Shown: one piece after another, positions 1-8,559 of the stretch
How positions within the stretch are numbered: position 1 is the first letter of the stretch
How the letters are laid out: every line of letters begins with the position of its first letter
Source: Bradyrhizobium sp. CCH5-F6
GTDB lineage: Bacteria; Pseudomonadota; Alphaproteobacteria; Rhizobiales; Xanthobacteraceae
Direction: 5' to 3'
Length of the DNA stretch: 64,000 nt
Assembly: GCF_001556045.1 (NCBI RefSeq)
Contig: NZ_LSIC01000101.1
Coordinates: 1 to 64,000 of the forward strand
The notes under the pieces: generated by a model
The model's input: only the letters and a program-made list of their open reading frames with translations
Told to the model about the DNA's origin: nothing
Databases searched by the model: none
Made by a program: the position numbers and the translations under genes

Positions 1-420
1 CCGCGCGGTCATGCCGACGCCCTTGGCGGCTTCGATCAGCGCGGGATCGATGCCGTTGAGACCGGTGATGCCGTTGCGCAGCACCGGCAGCATCGAATAG
101 AGCGCCAGCGCCAGCATCGCCGGCAGGAATCCGAAGGCGGAGAAGGAAACGCCGAACCAGGCCAGCGTGACGGAAGCAGCTAGCAGCAGCAGCGGATAGA
201 ACAGCGCAAGCAGCGCCAGCCCGGGCACGGTCTGCACGATGCTGGCGAACGCGAGCAGCATGCCGCGCGGCGCCGGGCGGTTGCGCGTGAGGATTGCCAG
301 CGGCAGGCTCACGGCAAGGCCGAGGGCGAGCGCGGCGAGACTCACCCGCACATGGTTGCCGAGATAGTCGGGCAGATGCGCCAGCGCCTCGCCCCAGCGT
401 GGGTCGGCGAGGAAGCTCAT
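1..420 (-). CDS. Osmoprotectant-type ABC transporter permease (partial)
   Basis: Inner-membrane permease of a glycine betaine/choline/quaternary-amine-type ABC importer (OpuBB/ProW family). The minus-strand frame begins at ATG 420-418 (MSFLADPRWGEALAHLPDYL) and runs off the left edge of the window, so about 140 N-terminal residues are visible. Several hydrophobic membrane segments can be seen, followed by the EAA-type loop (IDPALIEAAKGVGM) where the permease contacts the ATPase. Its ATG overlaps the stop of the upstream ATPase gene by 4 bases (ATGA), which indicates translational coupling in one operon. The binding protein is not visible and may lie beyond the edge. Family assignment is good; the substrate is inferred. 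Confidence 0.85.
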   Translation of the reverse strand, partial: MSFLADPRWGEALAHLPDYLGNHVRVSLAALALGLAVSLPLAILTRNRPAPRGMLLAFASIVQTVPGLALLALFYPLLLLAASVTLAWFGVSFSAFGFLPAMLALALYSMLPVLRNGITGLNGIDPALIEAAKGVGMTAR

Positions 421-1199
421 GCCGCCCCGCTCTGCGGCAACAGCGCATTCAACCGCTCGACCTGGCGACGCGGCGTTCGCAGCAGCTCCAGCACGTAGGC
501 GTCGTCGCTCTTGGTGAGCTCGTTGGGCGTCCCTTGCGCGAGCAGCCGTCCACTGCGCATCACCGCGATGCGGTCGGCGAGCAGGATCGCCTCCGTCATG
601 TCATGCGTGATCATCACGGTGGTCAGACCGAGCTTGCGATGCAGCGAACGATAGTCGTCGCCGAGCGCGTCGCGGGTGAGGGGGTCGAGTGCGCCGAACG
701 GTTCGTCCATCAGCACGATGCGGGGCTTTGCCGCGAGCGCCCGCGCCACGCCGACGCGCTGGCGCTGGCCGCCCGAGAGCGCGTCCGGCAGCCGGTCGCG
801 ATGCGCAGCGCGGTCGAGCTGTACGAGCTCCAGCAGCTCGTCGACGCGCGCTGCGATATCCGCCGCCGACGCACCCAGCAGTCTTGGTGTGATCCCGATG
901 TTGTCGGCGACGCTCAAATGCGGAAACAGCCCGCCGCTCTGGAAGACGTAGCCGATCCGCCGCCGCAACGCGACCGGATCGACATTCCTCACGTCCTCGC
1001 CGTCGACCGTGATGGTGCCGCCGTCGGCTTCGATCAGCCGGTTGGCAAGCCGCAGCAGGGTGGTCTTGCCGGAACCTGAGCCACCGACGATGGCCAGAAA
1101 TTCGCCTTGCGCGATGTCGAGCGACAAATCGTGGACGGCCCTGAGCGCACCGAAGCTCCTGGTGACCCGGGCGTAGCTGATGGCCAGCTTGGAGGACAT
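417..1199 (-). CDS. Osmoprotectant-type ABC transporter ATP-binding protein
   Basis: Cytoplasmic ATPase of a quaternary-amine/glycine-betaine-type importer (OpuCA/ProV-like), 260 residues. Visible motifs: Walker A GGSGSGKTT at residues 39-47, signature LSGGQRQRVG, Walker B IVLMDEPFGALDP, and the H-loop MITHD. The C-terminus is short and lacks the CBS domains found in OpuA/OpuCA proteins, so CBS-type ionic-strength sensing is not expected here. It overlaps the downstream permease by 4 bases and is transcribed away from the next ABC operon. The 139-base gap between the two divergent operons must hold both promoters. The transported solute cannot be told from sequence. Confidence 0.88.
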   Translation of the reverse strand: MSSKLAISYARVTRSFGALRAVHDLSLDIAQGEFLAIVGGSGSGKTTLLRLANRLIEADGGTITVDGEDVRNVDPVALRRRIGYVFQSGGLFPHLSVADNIGITPRLLGASAADIAARVDELLELVQLDRAAHRDRLPDALSGGQRQRVGVARALAAKPRIVLMDEPFGALDPLTRDALGDDYRSLHRKLGLTTVMITHDMTEAILLADRIAVMRSGRLLAQGTPNELTKSDDAYVLELLRTPRRQVERLNALLPQSGAA

Positions 1200-1338
1200 C
1201 GATGGCAGACTCGCTCTTCCCTAACCCTGCCTCAGCGAAGGGGCAGCACACGCGAGCCCATGCGTAGCACGCTTACCGGGCCGATTGAACTTGGCCGCGC
1301 GAGCGGCTAAGGCATCGGCCCGAGTTCGGAGGAAGCAT

Positions 1339-2157
1339 ATGTCGACGCCCACGGCGGTGGCGCTGGAGGATACCAAGGTCGCGTTCCGCCTCGGGGACGG
1401 TCGGGTCTACACGGCGGTGGAGAAGGCGCATCTCGCGGTGGCGCAGGGCGAGTTCGTCGCCATCGTCGGTCCGACCGGCTGCGGGAAATCGACGCTGCTC
1501 AACGTGGCCGCCGGCCTGCTGAAGCCCGCTGCGGGCAGCGTCACGATTTTCGACCGGCCGCTGACGGGGCTGAACCGGGATGCCGGCTACCTGTTCCAGG
1601 CCGATGCGCTGTTCCCGTGGAAGACCGCCCTCGACAACGTTGCGATCGGGCTCGAGGTCAAGGGCACGCCGCGTGCAGAGGCGCAGCCGCGGGCGCAGAA
1701 ATGGCTTACCTCCGTCGGCCTCGGTGCCTTCGCGAACCGCTATCCGCACATGCTCTCGGGCGGCCAGCGCAAGCGGGTGGCGCTGGCGCAGGTGCTGATC
1801 CGCGATCCCAGGATCCTGCTGATGGATGAGCCGTTCGGGCCGCTCGATGCGCAGACCCGCCAGGTCATGGGCAACCTCCTGCTCGACCTCTGGAACGCGG
1901 ACCGCAAGGCGGTGCTGTTCGTCACCCACGATCTCGAAGAGGCGATCGCGCTCGCCGACCGCGTCGTGATCATGTCGGCGGGACCGTCCTCGCGCATCAT
2001 CGGCGATTGGCGCGTGAGTCTGCCGCGCCCGCGCGACATCTTCGAGGTCCGGCTCGACAAGGCGTTCCATGAGCTCCATCGCGAGATCTGGGGCGTGCTC
2101 AAGGACGAGGTGATGAAGGGCTACGCGCAATCCGCGCAACCGGCGGAGGCGGTCTGA
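1339..2157 (+). CDS. ABC transporter ATP-binding protein, SsuB/TauB type
   Basis: ATPase of an aliphatic sulfonate/nitrate/taurine-type importer, 272 residues. The chosen ATG at 1339 has a strong ribosome site (GGAGGAA, 1328-1334) four bases upstream; an in-frame TTG at 1285 is less convincing. Motifs: Walker A GPTGCGKST, Q-loop in LFQADALFPW, signature LSGGQRKRVALAQVL, Walker B ILLMDEPFGPLD, H-loop FVTHD. The stop overlaps the start of the permease gene (TGATG). With the next two genes it forms a complete ATPase-permease-binding protein operon. The substrate is unknown; related systems carry sulfonates, nitrate or pyrimidine-like compounds. Confidence 0.88.
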   Translation: MSTPTAVALEDTKVAFRLGDGRVYTAVEKAHLAVAQGEFVAIVGPTGCGKSTLLNVAAGLLKPAAGSVTIFDRPLTGLNRDAGYLFQADALFPWKTALDNVAIGLEVKGTPRAEAQPRAQKWLTSVGLGAFANRYPHMLSGGQRKRVALAQVLIRDPRILLMDEPFGPLDAQTRQVMGNLLLDLWNADRKAVLFVTHDLEEAIALADRVVIMSAGPSSRIIGDWRVSLPRPRDIFEVRLDKAFHELHREIWGVLKDEVMKGYAQSAQPAEAV

Positions 2158-2927
2158 TGTCGCGCCCGACGCTGCTTGCGCTTCAAATCCTGGTCGCCGT
2201 CGTCTGCATCGTGCTGTGGCAAGTGCTGTCGACCGTCCCCGTGTTCGGCAAGATCCTGCTGCCGCCGTTCTTCTTCTCCAACCCGTTCGACGTGTTCAGC
2301 CAGATCGTGAAATGGTTCTCGTCCGGCGTGATCTGGAAGCATCTCGGCATCACATTGACGGAGTCGATCCTCGCTTTCGTGATCGGATCCCTCGGCGGCG
2401 TGCTGGTCGGCTTCTGGTTCGCGCGCCAGCCGCTGGTGGCTGCGGTGTTCGACCCCTACGTGAAGATGGTCAACGCGCTGCCGCGCGTCGTGCTGGCGCC
2501 GATCTTCGCGCTGTGGCTCGGGCTCGGCATCTGGTCCAAGGTCGCGCTCGGCGTCACCCTGGTGTTCTTCATCGTCTTCTTCAACGTCTATCAAGGCGTG
2601 AAGGAAGTCAGCCGCACCGTGCTCGACAACGGCCGCATGCTCGGCATGAGCGAGCGGCAGTTGATGCGGCACGTTTATTGGCCGTCGGCGCTGTCCTGGA
2701 TGTTCTCCTCGCTGCACACCTCGGTCGGTTTCGCGGTGGTCGGCGCGGTCGTCGGCGAGTATCTGGGATCGGCGGCAGGGCTCGGCTATCTGATTCAGCA
2801 GGCCGAGGGCATCTTCGACGGCATGTTCGTGCTGTCGGCCTTCGTCATCCTGATCGACTTCGGCGTCACGCTGGTCGAGCGTCGCCTCCTGGTGTGGCGG
2901 CCGACCGCGTCTGACGGGCGCGGCTAG
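2157..2927 (+). CDS. ABC transporter permease, SsuC/TauC type
   Basis: Inner-membrane permease (BPD_transp_1 family), 256 residues, translationally coupled to the ATPase upstream. It has an N-terminal hydrophobic segment, several further membrane helices and the cytoplasmic coupling-loop region NGRMLGMSERQLMRHVYWPS, which corresponds to the EAA motif of NitT/TauT-type permeases. The C-terminus carries the usual late membrane helix and RRLLVWRP tail. It pairs with the ATPase at 1339 and the binding protein at 3018. The substrate is not predictable from the permease. Confidence 0.88.
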   Translation: MSRPTLLALQILVAVVCIVLWQVLSTVPVFGKILLPPFFFSNPFDVFSQIVKWFSSGVIWKHLGITLTESILAFVIGSLGGVLVGFWFARQPLVAAVFDPYVKMVNALPRVVLAPIFALWLGLGIWSKVALGVTLVFFIVFFNVYQGVKEVSRTVLDNGRMLGMSERQLMRHVYWPSALSWMFSSLHTSVGFAVVGAVVGEYLGSAAGLGYLIQQAEGIFDGMFVLSAFVILIDFGVTLVERRLLVWRPTASDGRG

Positions 2928-3017
2928 GCTGCGGCGGTCTCGATCGAATGGGCCGAGGAGCGCTTCTCAAGCCAGCCTCGCTGCTCTATGGTGCCGCCGG
3001 CCGAACGGAGTAAACCA

Positions 3018-4043
3018 ATGAAGAACACGATTGCCAGGCTCGCCGGCGCGCTGCTCGCGCTGACGCTCACCACCTCGCTTGCCGCGGCGCAAAGCAAAGT
3101 GACTATCGCTGTCGGCGGCGGCTCTTGCCTATGCTACTTGCCCACGGTGCTGGCCAAGCAGCTCGGTGAATACGAGAAGGCCGGCCTCAATGTCGAGCTC
3201 GTGGACCTCAAGGGCGGTTCGGACGCGCTGAAAGCCGTGCTCGGCGGCAGCGCCGACGTGGTCTCTGGCTATTTCGACCATTGCGTCAATCTCGCGGCCA
3301 AGAAGCAGGAGCTCCAGGCTTTCGTGGTCTATGACCGCTATCCCGGTCTCGTGCTGGTGGTCGCACCCTCGCGCACCAACGACATCAAATCGGTCAAGGA
3401 TCTCGCCGGCAAGAAGGTCGGTGTGAGCGCGCCGGGCTCCTCCACCGACTTCTTCCTCAAATACATGCTCAAGAAGAACGGGCTCGATCCCGCCGATACC
3501 GCCGTGATCGGGGTCGGCCTCGGCGCCACCGCAGTTGCCGCCATGGAGCAGGGCCAGATCGATGCGGCCGTGATGCTCGATCCATCCGTCACCGTGCTTC
3601 AGGGCAGCCACAAGGATCTGCGCATCCTCTCGGACACCCGCACCCAGAAGGACACGCTGGAGACCTTCGGCGGCGAATATCCGGGCGGCGCGCTGTACTC
3701 GACGGTGGCCTGGATCAATGGTCACGAGAAGGAGACGCAGGCGCTCACCAATGCGATCCTCGCGACGCTCGCCTGGATCCACTCGCACTCGCCCGAGGAG
3801 ATCATGGCGAAGATGCCGGAGCAGGTGGTCGGCAAGAACAAGGATCTCTATCTCGCCGCGCTGAAGAACACGATCCCGATGTTCTCCGAAACGGGCAAGA
3901 TGGATCCGAAGGGCGCCGACGCCGTGCTCGCGGTGTTCAGCGTCGGCTCGCCCGAGGTCGCGAACGCCAAGATCGACGTCAGCAAGACCTTCACCAACAA
4001 GTTCGTCGATCAGGCCAAGAAGACGACGGGGAATGCCAAATAG
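3018..4043 (+). CDS. NMT1/SsuA-family periplasmic substrate-binding protein
   Basis: Periplasmic binding protein of the 1339-4043 ABC system, 341 residues. The start at 3018 is chosen because a typical Sec signal peptide follows directly (MKNTIARLAGALLALTLTTS, cleavage near residue 24) and a CGGAG ribosome site lies upstream. The mature part shows the NMT1/THI5-type fold: a YLPTVLAKQLGEYEKAGLNVE opening segment, GGSADVVSGY in the first lobe and the DLAGKKVGVSAPGSSTDFF hinge region. No TPP-riboswitch-like sequence was seen upstream, so a thiamine-precursor role has no regulatory support. Sulfonate, nitrate and heteroaromatic ligands all remain possible. Confidence 0.82.
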   Translation: MKNTIARLAGALLALTLTTSLAAAQSKVTIAVGGGSCLCYLPTVLAKQLGEYEKAGLNVELVDLKGGSDALKAVLGGSADVVSGYFDHCVNLAAKKQELQAFVVYDRYPGLVLVVAPSRTNDIKSVKDLAGKKVGVSAPGSSTDFFLKYMLKKNGLDPADTAVIGVGLGATAVAAMEQGQIDAAVMLDPSVTVLQGSHKDLRILSDTRTQKDTLETFGGEYPGGALYSTVAWINGHEKETQALTNAILATLAWIHSHSPEEIMAKMPEQVVGKNKDLYLAALKNTIPMFSETGKMDPKGADAVLAVFSVGSPEVANAKIDVSKTFTNKFVDQAKKTTGNAK

Positions 4044-4071
4044 CTGACGCGAAGATGCGGTATCGTCCCTC

Positions 4072-4776
4072 ATGACGACACCAATCATTCATCGCGTCAC
4101 GACGCTCGATCTCGCCGTTCGGCCGGGAATGTGGCCGTTCGCGGAGGAGCGCCGCGCCGAGATCGCGGCGCATTTCGCCGAAAAGCAGCGCGAGCGGCCG
4201 AAGATCTGGAATGGCCGCATCCTGCTCGGGCGCGACCCCGTATTTGCGGGCGGCCATCTCGCCGCGACGTACTTCGAAACCGATTTCGCCAGCTTCCTCG
4301 CCTGGCGCGACTGGGGCTTTCCCGATACGGCCGTGTTCAACGGTTTCGGCATGGGCGCGCTGCGGGCCTCCGACGGCGCCTTCGTGATGGGCGAGATGGC
4401 GCCGCACACCGCCAACGCCGGACGCATCTATTTCCCGTCGGGCACGCCCGACCTCGGCGACGTCAGGGATGGCGCCCTCGACATTCCCGGCAGCGTCGTT
4501 CGCGAGATCGCGGAAGAGACCGGGCTGACCGCCGACGACTACGCGGCGGAGCCGGACTGGCACTGCGTCGTCTCCGGCCGCGCGATTGCGATGATCCGGA
4601 TCCTCAACCTGGACATGCCGGGCGACGAGGCCCGGGCCCGGATCGAAGCCAATCTCGCGCGCGAGGCCGAGCCTGAACTGTCGGCCATCCATCTCGTGCG
4701 CGACATGGGTGATCTCAGGCCGTCCATGCCGCGATTTGTCACGGCTTTCGTCGAGCGCCAGTTCGCCACGCGCTGA
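4072..4776 (+). CDS. Nudix-like hydrolase
   Basis: Protein of 234 residues starting 28 bases after the binding-protein gene on the same strand, so probably co-transcribed. Near residues 140-150 it carries REIAEETGL, the catalytic core of a Nudix box (REUXEEXGU), whose glutamates bind the metal. The upstream half of the box is degenerate: the usual glutamate eight residues before the arginine is a leucine. It may therefore be a divergent Nudix hydrolase or a non-catalytic member. The substrate is unknown. The N-terminal half (WPFAEERRAEIAAHFAEK, then WNGRILLGRDP) is typical of uncharacterised alphaproteobacterial Nudix relatives. Confidence 0.65.
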   Translation: MTTPIIHRVTTLDLAVRPGMWPFAEERRAEIAAHFAEKQRERPKIWNGRILLGRDPVFAGGHLAATYFETDFASFLAWRDWGFPDTAVFNGFGMGALRASDGAFVMGEMAPHTANAGRIYFPSGTPDLGDVRDGALDIPGSVVREIAEETGLTADDYAAEPDWHCVVSGRAIAMIRILNLDMPGDEARARIEANLAREAEPELSAIHLVRDMGDLRPSMPRFVTAFVERQFATR

Positions 4777-4786
4777 TGCGCGAGGC

Positions 4787-4815
4787 TTGACATCGCCGCG
4801 CTCAACCCATGTGAT
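4787..4815 (+). promoter_or_regulatory. Candidate sigma-70 promoter for the Liv-type operon
   Basis: A perfect -35 hexamer TTGACA (4787-4792) is followed by 17 bases and TGTGAT (4810-4815), a weak -10. It lies 56 bases upstream of the binding-protein start at 4871. No other hexamer pair in this short gap is as good. The spacing is right, but the -10 matches only loosely. Confidence 0.4.
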
Positions 4816-4870
4816 GGGCCAAAAGCAAAAGCAACGACAATGCGATGCACAATCGTCCAGGGAGGTTTTG

Positions 4871-6181
4871 ATGCGCCTGCGCATGGCTACCCGTTTGGTA
4901 CGTGGGCTGTTGGTCGCGATATCAGCGACAGGCTTGGCGGTGTCCGCCGAGGCCCAGGAGAAGAAGCTCAAGATCGGTGTCATCTACGATCTGACCGGCC
5001 CGCTCGCCGGCGGCGGCTCGGAGCTGCAATATACCGGCGCAAGAATCATGCTGGATCAGTACAGCGCGAAGGATGTCGAGGGCTACAAGATCGAGGCGAT
5101 CTATGCCGATGCTCAGAGCAAGCCGGACGTCGCCATCAATGAAGCGATCCGTTTGATCGAGCAGGAAAAGGTCGACATGCTGCTCGGCTTCTTTTCCTCG
5201 GCGCAGTGCGTGCCGGTGGCAGCGCGCGTCGAGCAGCTGAAGAAGTTCATGTGGATCACGACCTGCATTTCGTCCGCGGTGCTGGAGAACAAGAACTACA
5301 AATACGTGTTTCGGCCGCAGGCCTCCGGCGATCAGTTCGGCATGATGACGATGGACTTCATCGCGCAGAACACGAAGGAAAAATTGGGCAAGGATCCGAA
5401 GGACCTGCGGGTCGCCATCATCCATGAGGACGGCGCCTACGGCGTCGACGTCGCCAAAGGCAATGAAGCCGGTGCCAAGAAGGCCGGTTTCAACATCGTG
5501 CTCAGGGAAGGCTATTCGGCCACGGCCCCGGATTTGTCCGCGCTGGTCACCAAGCTGAAGCGGGCCAAGCCGGATGTGATCTTCCACACCGGCTACAATC
5601 CCGACATCACCCTGTTGCTCCGGCAAGCGCGCGAACAAGGGCTGAAGTTCGGTGCGCTGGTGGGACATGGCGCCGGCTACGGGGTCTATGAGAAGCTGAA
5701 GGAAGGCCTGGGCGCCGATGTAAACTACTTCTTCAACACCGATCCGATCTCGATCTGGCTCGCCAACCAGAAGAGCATGGATCCGAAGCTGCCGCCGATC
5801 ATCAAGGCGGTTGGCGAGGAGTTCGACAAGCGCAAGCCGGGCGTCGCCATCCGTTCGGCTCATGTCGGCATGGCTGCGTCCAACACCTACCTGTTTCTGA
5901 CCGACGTGCTGCCGCGAGCGATCAAGAAATATGGCGGCATAGATCCCGACTCCCTGCGCAAGGCAGCACTCGATACCGACATACCCGAAGGCGGCACCAT
6001 GCTCGGCTTCGGCGTCAAATTTCACGGCGAGGGCTCGCCAATGGCCGGCCAGAACGAGCGCTCGTTCCCCGTCGTAATCCAGTACGTCGACGACAAGTCC
6101 TACGTGGTGTGGCCCAAGAGTCAGGCGCAGCGCGAGGCCGTGCTGCCGCTGCCGAAAGGCACCACCTACAGCAACCAGTAG
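4871..6181 (+). CDS. Branched-chain amino acid-type ABC transporter substrate-binding protein
   Basis: Periplasmic binding protein of the LivJ/Peripla_BP_6 family, 436 residues, first gene of the five-gene Liv-type operon. The start at 4871 is chosen for its GGGAGG ribosome site and the signal peptide that follows (MRLRMATRLVRGLLVAISAT, cleavage after AEA). The mature protein begins KLKIGVIYDLTGPLAGGGSE, the standard first beta-alpha unit. Later segments FFSSAQCVPVAARVEQ and IIHEDGAYGVDVAKGNEAG are the usual ligand-facing regions. Such systems in this group often carry aromatic acids, amides or urea rather than branched-chain amino acids, so the substrate is open. Confidence 0.88.
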   Translation: MRLRMATRLVRGLLVAISATGLAVSAEAQEKKLKIGVIYDLTGPLAGGGSELQYTGARIMLDQYSAKDVEGYKIEAIYADAQSKPDVAINEAIRLIEQEKVDMLLGFFSSAQCVPVAARVEQLKKFMWITTCISSAVLENKNYKYVFRPQASGDQFGMMTMDFIAQNTKEKLGKDPKDLRVAIIHEDGAYGVDVAKGNEAGAKKAGFNIVLREGYSATAPDLSALVTKLKRAKPDVIFHTGYNPDITLLLRQAREQGLKFGALVGHGAGYGVYEKLKEGLGADVNYFFNTDPISIWLANQKSMDPKLPPIIKAVGEEFDKRKPGVAIRSAHVGMAASNTYLFLTDVLPRAIKKYGGIDPDSLRKAALDTDIPEGGTMLGFGVKFHGEGSPMAGQNERSFPVVIQYVDDKSYVVWPKSQAQREAVLPLPKGTTYSNQ

Positions 6182-6196
6182 CGGCGGAGAGCGGCG

Positions 6197-6964
6197 GTGC
6201 TGGAAGTGAACGGGCTGGTGAAGCGGTTTGGCGGCTTCACCGCCGTGAATAACGTGTCGTTCAGGGTCGACCAGGGCGAGATCCTCGGCCTGATCGGCCC
6301 CAACGGTTCGGGCAAGAGCACGATCTTCAACATGCTCTCCGGGACACTGGCGCCGACTTCAGGTTCGATCCTGTTTGCCGGCCACGAGATCGCGGGCCTT
6401 CCGCCGCACCGGATCATCAATCGCGGCATCGGCCGCACCTTCCAGATTCCGCGCCCTTTCCGTCGCCTGACCATCTTCGAGAACGTCGTGCTCGCCGGCT
6501 TCTACGGCCAGGGCCGCCACAGTCGCGCCAAGGCCGAGGAAGCGGCCGAGCGCGCGCTGGCGATGGTCGGCCTGCCCACCGATCGCCATGCCAGTGTCGA
6601 TGGTCTCGGCGCTGCTGGCCTGAAGAAGCTCGAACTCGCAAAGGCGCTCGCCACCGCGCCCAAGCTGCTGCTCGCCGACGAGAGCCTCGGCGGTCTCGAC
6701 GAGGCCGAGATGGACCAGGCGGCTGACATGCTGCGCAACATCCGAGACGAGCTCGGCATCACGATCATCTGGGTCGAGCACATCATGGGTGTGCTGATGC
6801 GGGTCGTCGATCGCGTCATGGTGCTCGATCACGGCGAGAAAATCTCGGAAGGCCTGCCGAGCGCGGTCGCCGGTGATCCGCGCGTGATCGAGGTCTATCT
6901 CGGCACCGATGCCGAGACCACGCAGGCCGCGGCCGCCGAAGCGCGCCGCCGCGCGGGAGGCTAG
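6197..6964 (+). CDS. LivG-type ABC ATPase with degenerate signature motif
   Basis: First ATPase of the Liv-type importer, 255 residues, GTG start 15 bases after the binding-protein stop. Walker A GPNGSGKST lies at 34-42, and the C-terminal part resembles LivG. The ABC signature is unusual: where LSGGQ or LSYGQ is expected the protein has LGAAG (137-141), and Walker B reads LLLADESLGGLD rather than the common LLLDEPAAGL. The catalytic D-E pair (161-162) is kept. The partner LivF has a canonical signature, so the dimer would have one canonical and one degenerate ATP site. The function is still most likely transport. Confidence 0.85.
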   Translation: MLEVNGLVKRFGGFTAVNNVSFRVDQGEILGLIGPNGSGKSTIFNMLSGTLAPTSGSILFAGHEIAGLPPHRIINRGIGRTFQIPRPFRRLTIFENVVLAGFYGQGRHSRAKAEEAAERALAMVGLPTDRHASVDGLGAAGLKKLELAKALATAPKLLLADESLGGLDEAEMDQAADMLRNIRDELGITIIWVEHIMGVLMRVVDRVMVLDHGEKISEGLPSAVAGDPRVIEVYLGTDAETTQAAAAEARRRAGG

Positions 6965-6967
6965 CCG

Positions 6968-7672
6968 ATGCTGGAGCTTCGCGGCGTCAATGCCGGCTAT
7001 GGCACGTTCCAGGCGCTGTTCGATGTCAATATCGACGTGAGAGCCGGCGAAGCCGTCGGCGTCATCGGCCCGAACGGCGCCGGCAAGACCACCTTGATGC
7101 GCGTCATCTCCGGCCTGATCCGCCCCTCGCGCGGGTCGGTCAGGATGGAAGGTGTCGACGTCGTGACCACCCCGGCGCACAAGATCGTCAGCCTGGGCAT
7201 TGCGCATGTGCCGGAGAACCGCCGGCTGTTCCCGCAGCTCACGGTCGACGACAATCTCAAGATGGGCGCCTTCATGAAGGAGGCGCGCGGGCACTATGCC
7301 GAGCGGCTCGACGTCGTGTTCGAGCTGTTTCCGCGCCTGAAGGAACGCCGCCACCAGATGGCCGGCACCATGTCCGGCGGCGAGCAGCAGATGTGCGCGA
7401 TCGGCCGCGCGATGATGTCCAACCCGAAGCTGCTGCTGCTCGACGAGCCCTCGGCGGGCCTTGCGCCGGTCGTGGTGCAGCAGGTGTTCGAGCTGGTGAA
7501 ACGGATCCGCGCCAGCGGCCTGACCGTGCTGATCGTCGAGCAGAACGTGCAGCAGGTGCTGAAGGTGGTTGACCGGGCCTATCTGATCGAGGCGGGCACG
7601 ATCCGCGCGTCCGGCACCTCGGCCGAGATGCTGGCGAGCGACACGGTCAAGGAAGCGTATCTCGGGGTGTGA
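6968..7672 (+). CDS. LivF-type ABC transporter ATP-binding protein
   Basis: Second ATPase of the Liv-type importer, 234 residues, starting three bases after the LivG-type stop. Motifs: Walker A GPNGAGKTT, signature MSGGEQQMCAIGRAM, Walker B LLLLDEPSAGLAP, and the LivF hallmark IVEQNVQQVLKVVDRAYLIEAG. Its stop overlaps the GTG of the permease gene that follows. It should pair with the LivG-type protein to power the two permeases downstream. Confidence 0.9.
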   Translation: MLELRGVNAGYGTFQALFDVNIDVRAGEAVGVIGPNGAGKTTLMRVISGLIRPSRGSVRMEGVDVVTTPAHKIVSLGIAHVPENRRLFPQLTVDDNLKMGAFMKEARGHYAERLDVVFELFPRLKERRHQMAGTMSGGEQQMCAIGRAMMSNPKLLLLDEPSAGLAPVVVQQVFELVKRIRASGLTVLIVEQNVQQVLKVVDRAYLIEAGTIRASGTSAEMLASDTVKEAYLGV

Positions 7673-8559
7673 CGGGCATGCAGGCGTTCCTGGACGTATT
7701 CGACATCTACCTGCTGGAGGCCGTGATCAACGGCATCCTGCTCGGCGGCGTGCTGGCGCTGCTCGCGCTCGGTCTTAATCTGATCTTCGGCGTCATCGAC
7801 GTCACGTGGATCTGCTATGCCGAGCTCGTGATGATCGGCATGTACGGCATGTACTTCATGGTGCAGTATTACGGCGTCAGCTATTTCGTCGCCGCGCCGT
7901 TCACCATCCTGCTGGTCGCGGCGCTCGGCGCGGCGCTGCACTATCTCGTGATCGCGCCGCTGCTCACGGCGCCGCCGATCAACCAGCTGCTCGCGACCGG
8001 CGGCGTGCTGTTCGTGCTCCAGAGCTTTGCCACGGTGGCCTTCGGCATCGACTTCCGCAATCTCGGCATCCGCCTGCCGGTGCTCGTCTTCGGTGACATG
8101 AACTTCAGCTACGCACGGCTTCTGTCCTTCCTCGCGGCGCTGGTCGGCATGGTCGCCGTCTATCTGTTCATGACGCGCACCTTCACCGGCACCGCGATCC
8201 GCGCCATCTCGCAGGACCGGCAGATCATGGCGCTGATGGGCGTCGACACCAGGCGGATCTACCTCATCACCTCGGCGCTCGGCGGCGCGCTGGCCGGGCT
8301 CGCGGCCTGCCTCCTGGTGCTGCAATACGATGTGCATCCCTTCGTCGGCCTCTCCTTCGGGCCGATCACCTTCCTGATCTGCGTGCTCGGGGGCCTCGGC
8401 AATTTCATCGGCGGCTTCATCGCCGCCTTCGTGTTCGCGGAGATCATCTCGCTCGGCGGCCTGTTCTCCGATCTCGAATGGGGCTATGTGCTCGCCTTCG
8501 CCTTCTTCATCGTCATGATGTTCATCCGGCCCGCGGGCCTGCTTGCGAGGCGCCGATGA
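7669..8559 (+). CDS. LivH-type ABC transporter permease
   Basis: Inner-membrane permease of the Liv-type operon, 296 residues from a GTG at 7669 that overlaps the LivF stop; an ATG at 7678 is an equally plausible start. It has about eight hydrophobic segments, with the family motif GGVLALLALGLNLIFGVIDVTW near the N-terminus and the coupling-loop region ISQDRQIMALMGVDTRRIY. FGPITFLICVLGGLGNFIGGF is the conserved late segment. Its end overlaps the LivM-type start by 4 bases (ATGA). Confidence 0.9.
   Translation: MTGMQAFLDVFDIYLLEAVINGILLGGVLALLALGLNLIFGVIDVTWICYAELVMIGMYGMYFMVQYYGVSYFVAAPFTILLVAALGAALHYLVIAPLLTAPPINQLLATGGVLFVLQSFATVAFGIDFRNLGIRLPVLVFGDMNFSYARLLSFLAALVGMVAVYLFMTRTFTGTAIRAISQDRQIMALMGVDTRRIYLITSALGGALAGLAACLLVLQYDVHPFVGLSFGPITFLICVLGGLGNFIGGFIAAFVFAEIISLGGLFSDLEWGYVLAFAFFIVMMFIRPAGLLARRR

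Noticed and set aside
2928..3017. TPP riboswitch before an NMT1-family gene
   Set aside because: No conserved thi-box sequence was found in the short gap or near 56616-56915.
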